Positions 7,125 through 10,009 of a stretch of 10,009 nt of DNA are shown here, piece by piece (within the stretch, counting starts at the first letter, position 1; every line of letters starts with the position of its first letter). Below the pieces are notes generated by a model, which was not told the origin of the DNA, ran no database searches, and was given only the letters and a program-made list of their open reading frames with translations. This DNA comes from Acidobacteriota bacterium (GTDB lineage: Bacteria > Acidobacteriota > Vicinamibacteria > Vicinamibacterales > JAKQTR01), in the NCBI GenBank assembly GCA_026393735.1, contig JAPKZP010000216.1:1-10009 (forward strand). Direction: 5' to 3'. The translations under genes and the position numbers were made by a program.

Positions 7125-9110
7125 ATGATGCCGACACTGACGAAACTGTTCGAGCCGATCACGATTGGATCGTTGCGGCTGAAGAACCGCATCGTGATGC
7201 CGCCGATCACGACGCTGTACGACTACGAAGGCGGGCCCCGGCACACGGCGTTCTTCGCCGAGCGGGCCCGCGGCGGCGCCGCGATGATCGTGATCAACCT
7301 GCAGGCCCTGTATCCGGGCCGCGCCGGCAAGAGCGGGTGGGTGCCGGACGAGTCGGTGCTCGAGCGTGGTGCGCTCACGATCAATCACGACCTCTACGTG
7401 CCCAGGCTGCGGGTGCTGACGCAGGCGCTGCACGAGCACGGCTGCATGGCGGCCGTGCAGCTCGCGGTCTACGGGTTCTGGGCCAGAGGCGGCTATGGCG
7501 CGCCTGCCGAAGAACTGTCGCCGTCGGGCGTGCGGCTCGAAGGGCCGCAGTACCGGCCCGGCCTGGAACGGCTGTCGTTCGTCAGGGAGGGCCGGCCGGC
7601 GACGATTGACGAACTGCACGAGATCCAGGAAGAAGTCGCCTCGGCGGCCGTGCGCGCCGTGAAGGCCGGGTTCGACGCCGTGCAGCTCCAGGCGCTCGGC
7701 GGCAACTTCATCAGCCGGTTCCTCTCGCCCGTGACCAACCGGCGCACCGACGAGTACGGCGGGCCGCTTCGAAACCGCGCGCGCATGCTCGTCGAGACCG
7801 TCGCTGCCATCAAGCGAGCCATCGGCCCGACCTTCCCGCTGCTGTGCCGGATCAACGGCGACGACCTGATTCCTGGCGGCATGGGGCCGGCCGACTACCA
7901 GCAGCTCGTGCCGATGATCGAGGACGCCGGCGTGCACGCCATCGACCTGATGCCCGGGTGGTACGAGACGCGGCAGCCCGTGAACCAGATGTGCGTGCCG
8001 CGCGGCGCGTTCGTGTACGCGGCCGAGGCGATGAAGAAGGTCGCGCGCGTGCCCGTGTCGGCGAACATCCGGATTACCGACCCGCTGCTGGCGGAGCGCA
8101 TCCTCGCCGACGGCCGGGCCGACCTGATCAGCATCTGCACGCCGCTCGTCGCCGACCCGGAGTGGCCCAACAAGGCTCGCGAGGGGCGTCTCGACGACAT
8201 CCGCCGGTGCACCGGCTGCTGCAACTGCTGGAGCGACCTGGCGGGCAGCCGCAAGCCGATCGGATGTTCCGTGAACGCCCGCGCGGGGATGGAGACCACC
8301 TACACCGTCACGCCGGCCGCGCCGTCCAGAAACGTGTGGATCATCGGCGGCGGGCCTGGGGGCATGGAGGCGGCCCGCGTGGCCGCCGAGCGCGGCCACC
8401 GCGTCACGCTCGTCGAGCGCCACAGTGAACTGGGCGGGCAACTGCTGTACGCGGAGATTCCGCCGCACAAGGGCGAGTGGCGGGTGTTCACGACGTACCT
8501 GACCACGCAGCTGAAGAAGCTCAACGTGACCGTGAAGCTGGGTGTCGAGGCGACGGCCGCCGGGATCGTGGCGGCACGGCCTGACGTCGTCATCCTGGCG
8601 ACCGGGGCGCGGCCGGCCCGTCTCGTGATGCCCGGGGCGGATCTGCCCCACGTCGTGTCCTTCCTCGACGTGCTGACGGGCAAGGTGGAGGCGGGCGCGC
8701 GCGTGGTCGTGATTGGCGGCGGCTGCAACGGCAGCGAGACCGCGGAGTTCCTCCACAGCCAGGGCAGGCACGTGACCCTGGTCGAGTTGCGGGCCGAGAT
8801 GGCGCTCGACATCGACTTCTGGAACCGGTGGGTGCTGCTGGACCGGCTCGTCGAGTCGGGCATGCGGATGATCGTGAACGCCAGGCCCGAAGCGATCACC
8901 GCGGACGGCGTGCGGATCGTCGTGGACGGGCGGGTGGAGGTGATTCCCGCGGACACGGTGGTGTACGCGGTCGGGTCGCGGCCGTACAACCCCTTGCAGC
9001 AGGCACTGGAAGGGCAGGGGCCCGAGGTCTTCGTCGTGGCGGACTGCGACGAGGCTCAGCGCGTGCGCCAGGCCGTCGACGCCGGGTTCCGCTGCGCGAT
9101 GGCGCTCTAA
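7125..9110 (+). CDS. OYE-type NADH:flavin oxidoreductase with 4Fe-4S cluster and FAD domain, paralogue 2 (altered active site)
   Basis: The protein has 661 residues. An ATG 3 nt downstream (7128) has better spacing to GGAG (7117-7120) and may be the true start. The N-terminal FMN TIM barrel begins LTKLFEPITIGSLRLKNRIV. The segment VQLQALGGNFISRFLSP (from about residue 186) occupies the place of the usual EIHGAHGYL...FLSP motif, so both catalytic-site histidines and the tyrosine are replaced (Q189, G192, N194). NRRTDEYGG is retained. Cluster cysteines are C362, C365, C368 and C381 (C-x2-C-x2-C-x12-C, as in trimethylamine dehydrogenase), with a neighbouring C366. The FAD-binding GGGPGG is at 408-413, and an intact NAD(P)H-type GGGCNG is at 531-536. 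It is probably a cytoplasmic flavoprotein that reduces or oxidises a small unsaturated or amine substrate; specificity is unknown. Its stop codon overlaps the stop of the convergent NTF2-like gene. Confidence 0.93.
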   Translation: MMPTLTKLFEPITIGSLRLKNRIVMPPITTLYDYEGGPRHTAFFAERARGGAAMIVINLQALYPGRAGKSGWVPDESVLERGALTINHDLYVPRLRVLTQALHEHGCMAAVQLAVYGFWARGGYGAPAEELSPSGVRLEGPQYRPGLERLSFVREGRPATIDELHEIQEEVASAAVRAVKAGFDAVQLQALGGNFISRFLSPVTNRRTDEYGGPLRNRARMLVETVAAIKRAIGPTFPLLCRINGDDLIPGGMGPADYQQLVPMIEDAGVHAIDLMPGWYETRQPVNQMCVPRGAFVYAAEAMKKVARVPVSANIRITDPLLAERILADGRADLISICTPLVADPEWPNKAREGRLDDIRRCTGCCNCWSDLAGSRKPIGCSVNARAGMETTYTVTPAAPSRNVWIIGGGPGGMEAARVAAERGHRVTLVERHSELGGQLLYAEIPPHKGEWRVFTTYLTTQLKKLNVTVKLGVEATAAGIVAARPDVVILATGARPARLVMPGADLPHVVSFLDVLTGKVEAGARVVVIGGGCNGSETAEFLHSQGRHVTLVELRAEMALDIDFWNRWVLLDRLVESGMRMIVNARPEAITADGVRIVVDGRVEVIPADTVVYAVGSRPYNPLQQALEGQGPEVFVVADCDEAQRVRQAVDAGFRCAMAL

Positions 9111-9577
9111 TTGGTCTTGCCGTCGCTGCCGAAGTACTCGCGGTAGCCGCAGATCTTGTCGCCGCAGACGTCGAGGGAGATGGCGACGCGGTTCTTGTAG
9201 GGTTCGCCCCGGAGGGAGCCTTCGTCGCGGAATTCGTACACGAAGGTCTGTCCGGAGCCGCTCCGGCGCATCACCTCGGTCACGCGCAGGCCCTGGGGGA
9301 ACGCGCTGGAGACGTACGAGAAGAACTCGATCGCCTGGGCCTTGCCCTGGTGCTGGCCGAGGTACTTGCCGGTGGGGAACCAGAACGTGAAGTCGTCGGC
9401 CAGCAGGGCGAAGAAGCCATCCCACTTACCGGTGGCGAGGCCCTGCGTGAGGCCCTCGAAGGCCTTGTCGGCGACGATCTTGGGATCGGCGGCAGTCTGG
9501 CCGCTGACGGCGTATCCGGCGGTCCACCCGGCCCCCAGCAGGAGAGCGCCGGCCAGGACGATGACGGTCATCCGCAT
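9107..9577 (-). CDS. Exported NTF2/SnoaL-like domain protein
   Basis: The frame is open further upstream, but the start at 9577 is supported by AAGGAG (9589-9584 on the minus strand), 6 nt before the ATG, and by the export signal that begins there. The 156-residue product has an N-terminal hydrophobic segment (about residues 4-24, MTVIVLAGALLLGAGWTAGY) that is a signal peptide or membrane anchor. A domain of about 115 residues follows, with FFALLADDFTFWFPTG, GKAQAIEFF and EFRDEGSL, matching the cone-shaped NTF2/SnoaL fold (ketosteroid-isomerase-like, polyketide-cyclase-like and many non-catalytic proteins). C138 and C143 (CGDKIC) could form a disulfide outside the cytoplasm. The function is unknown. 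The TAG stop overlaps the TAA of the convergent oxidoreductase gene. Confidence 0.77.
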   Translation of the reverse strand: MRMTVIVLAGALLLGAGWTAGYAVSGQTAADPKIVADKAFEGLTQGLATGKWDGFFALLADDFTFWFPTGKYLGQHQGKAQAIEFFSYVSSAFPQGLRVTEVMRRSGSGQTFVYEFRDEGSLRGEPYKNRVAISLDVCGDKICGYREYFGSDGKTN

Positions 9578-9678
9578 ACCCAACTCCTTGTATCGCCCGC
9601 TTCGATTTCTTGGATCGCGGCGCCGAGTGAGCCCGGCGAAGATTCTCACATATCCGGTTGCATCAGCACCGCGATTCG

Positions 9679-9706
9679 AGTATATCATATTGACGGAATG
9701 TCTTAA
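9679..9706 (-). promoter_or_regulatory. Candidate sigma-70-like promoter for the NTF2-like gene
   Basis: On the minus strand, TTAAGA (9706-9701) and TATACT (9684-9679) are separated by 16 nt; they match the -35 and -10 consensus at 4 and 5 of 6 positions. It lies in the AT-rich island and would give a leader of roughly 95 nt before the start at 9577. The prediction comes from consensus only. Confidence 0.38.
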
Positions 9707-9782
9707 CATTAGAACCTTTCATCCCGCACATCCCGCGCTTCCGGGCTCGTTGACGTCGTCGGACCGTTCGGACCAGGCAGTG

Positions 9783-9803
9783 TGCCGGCAGGATCTGCCG
9801 GCA
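9783..9803. repeat. Paired 8-bp palindromes, TGCCGGCA-GGATC-TGCCGGCA
   Basis: TGCCGGCA occurs at 9783-9790 and again at 9796-9803. Each copy is itself a perfect palindrome, so the pair forms both a direct and an inverted repeat with a 5-nt spacer. It sits about 10 nt before the Shine-Dalgarno sequence of the TonB-receptor-like gene. It could be an RNA hairpin in the leader or a dimeric operator. No U tract follows, so a terminator is unlikely. Confidence 0.5.
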
Positions 9804-9825
9804 GCGTGACTCTAGGGGGGATCGC

Positions 9826-10009
9826 ATGCCGCTTCAGTCTCAGGCGCGTCGGAGTCTGCAGAACGTCGTCCATATGACCGCCGTCCTGGCGATCATGATT
9901 CTCGCCCTGTCGGGGGGAACCGTCTGGGCCCAGAACATCGGCCAGACCACGGGCCAGATCGAGGGCGTCGTCGTCGACGCTACCGGCGCGGTCCTGCCTG
10001 GTGTCACGC
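9826..10009 (+). CDS. N-terminus of a TonB-dependent-receptor-like outer-membrane protein (3' truncated by window)
   Basis: An ATG at 9826, preceded by AGGGGGG (9814-9820) at 5-nt spacing, opens a frame that runs to the window end without a stop (61 codons). The product has a positively charged N-region (ARR at 7-9), a hydrophobic core at about 17-30 and a likely cleavage after TVWA (35), that is, a Sec signal peptide. Next comes GQIEGVVVDATGAVLPGV, the first strands of a carboxypeptidase-regulatory-like (CarboxypepD_reg) beta-sandwich. This layout is typical of the large Oar/TonB-dependent receptor-like proteins abundant in Acidobacteriota, but other secreted proteins with this domain cannot be excluded because the barrel and plug are outside the window. 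Whether it serves uptake for the neighbouring catabolic genes is unknown. Confidence 0.76.
   Translation, partial: MPLQSQARRSLQNVVHMTAVLAIMILALSGGTVWAQNIGQTTGQIEGVVVDATGAVLPGVT

Larger units (their letters stand above)
9578..9825. other. Divergent intergenic region of about 250 bp
   Basis: This spacer separates the NTF2-like gene (minus) from the TonB-receptor-like gene (plus). It contains the only AT-rich patch in the window (about 9655-9720), with ATATCATAT at 9682-9690, a tandem 9-bp near-repeat CATCCCGCA/CATCCCGCG at 9720-9737, a direct repeat CGGACC-gtt-CGGACC at 9760-9774, and a palindrome pair at 9783-9803. No convincing plus-strand -35/-10 pair was found. Confidence 0.6.

Noticed and set aside
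6909..9425. An 838-codon open frame on the minus strand
   Set aside because: It is antisense to the second oxidoreductase gene and out of frame with the NTF2-like gene; its composition is the same Arg/His/Pro-rich shadow type with no domain.
9578..9709. An upstream extension of the NTF2-like gene to an ATG at 9709
   Set aside because: The extension would put about 44 charged residues before the export signal and would place the AAGGAG ribosome-binding site inside the coding region. The start at 9577 explains both.
9690..9718. TTGACG at 9690 as the -35 element of a plus-strand promoter
   Set aside because: No acceptable -10 hexamer lies 16-18 nt downstream; the position holds AACCTT. A second TTGACG at 9750 also lacks a partner.
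1..10009. tRNA, rRNA, CRISPR array, insertion sequence or attachment site
   Set aside because: Nothing resembling these was seen by eye: no regularly spaced repeats, no transposase or integrase motif, no tRNA-like cloverleaf. A dedicated RNA search was not possible.

Overview
The window is a GC-rich, gene-dense stretch of bacterial chromosome. Several features suggest an Acidobacteriota-type soil or sediment bacterium, possibly of the Vicinamibacteria: the overall composition, a multiheme cytochrome next to a periplasmic-type flavoprotein, 4Fe-4S flavoenzymes, and an incomplete TonB-dependent-receptor-like gene whose N-terminal domain has the GxVxDxxGxxLPGV pattern. This assignment is inference; no rRNA or marker gene is present.

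Layout. (1) Positions 3-4570, plus strand, look like one operon: the C-terminal part of an FAD-dependent fumarate-reductase/KstD-superfamily flavoprotein, a small periplasmic tetraheme cytochrome c, an acyl-CoA dehydrogenase starting 4 nt after the cytochrome, and a three-domain Old Yellow Enzyme (OYE)-type FMN/4Fe-4S/FAD oxidoreductase. (2) Positions 4583-6155, minus strand, hold yqeB and yqeC, the accessory pair of selenium-dependent molybdenum hydroxylases. (3) Positions 6182-9110, plus strand, hold a two-domain VOC-fold protein followed by a second OYE/4Fe-4S oxidoreductase. (4) Positions 9107-9577, minus strand, encode an exported NTF2/SnoaL-like protein whose stop codon overlaps that of the preceding gene. 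(5) A roughly 250-bp intergenic region with an AT-rich promoter-like island and short repeats leads into a TonB-dependent-receptor-like gene cut by the window end.

How the genes may work together. The flavoprotein and tetraheme cytochrome resemble a split version of Shewanella flavocytochrome c3, in which a small tetraheme cytochrome feeds electrons to a periplasmic C=C reductase. The Fcc3 residues that bind and protonate fumarate are largely replaced, so another unsaturated substrate is likely. The acyl-CoA dehydrogenase and two 2,4-dienoyl-CoA-reductase/trimethylamine-dehydrogenase-like enzymes add cytoplasmic C=C chemistry. The VOC protein and the selenium-molybdenum hydroxylase accessory genes would suit reductive breakdown of an alicyclic, aromatic or heterocyclic compound. 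The substrate cannot be read from the sequence. The two OYE paralogues have clearly different active-site and cluster motifs, which suggests different substrates or roles.
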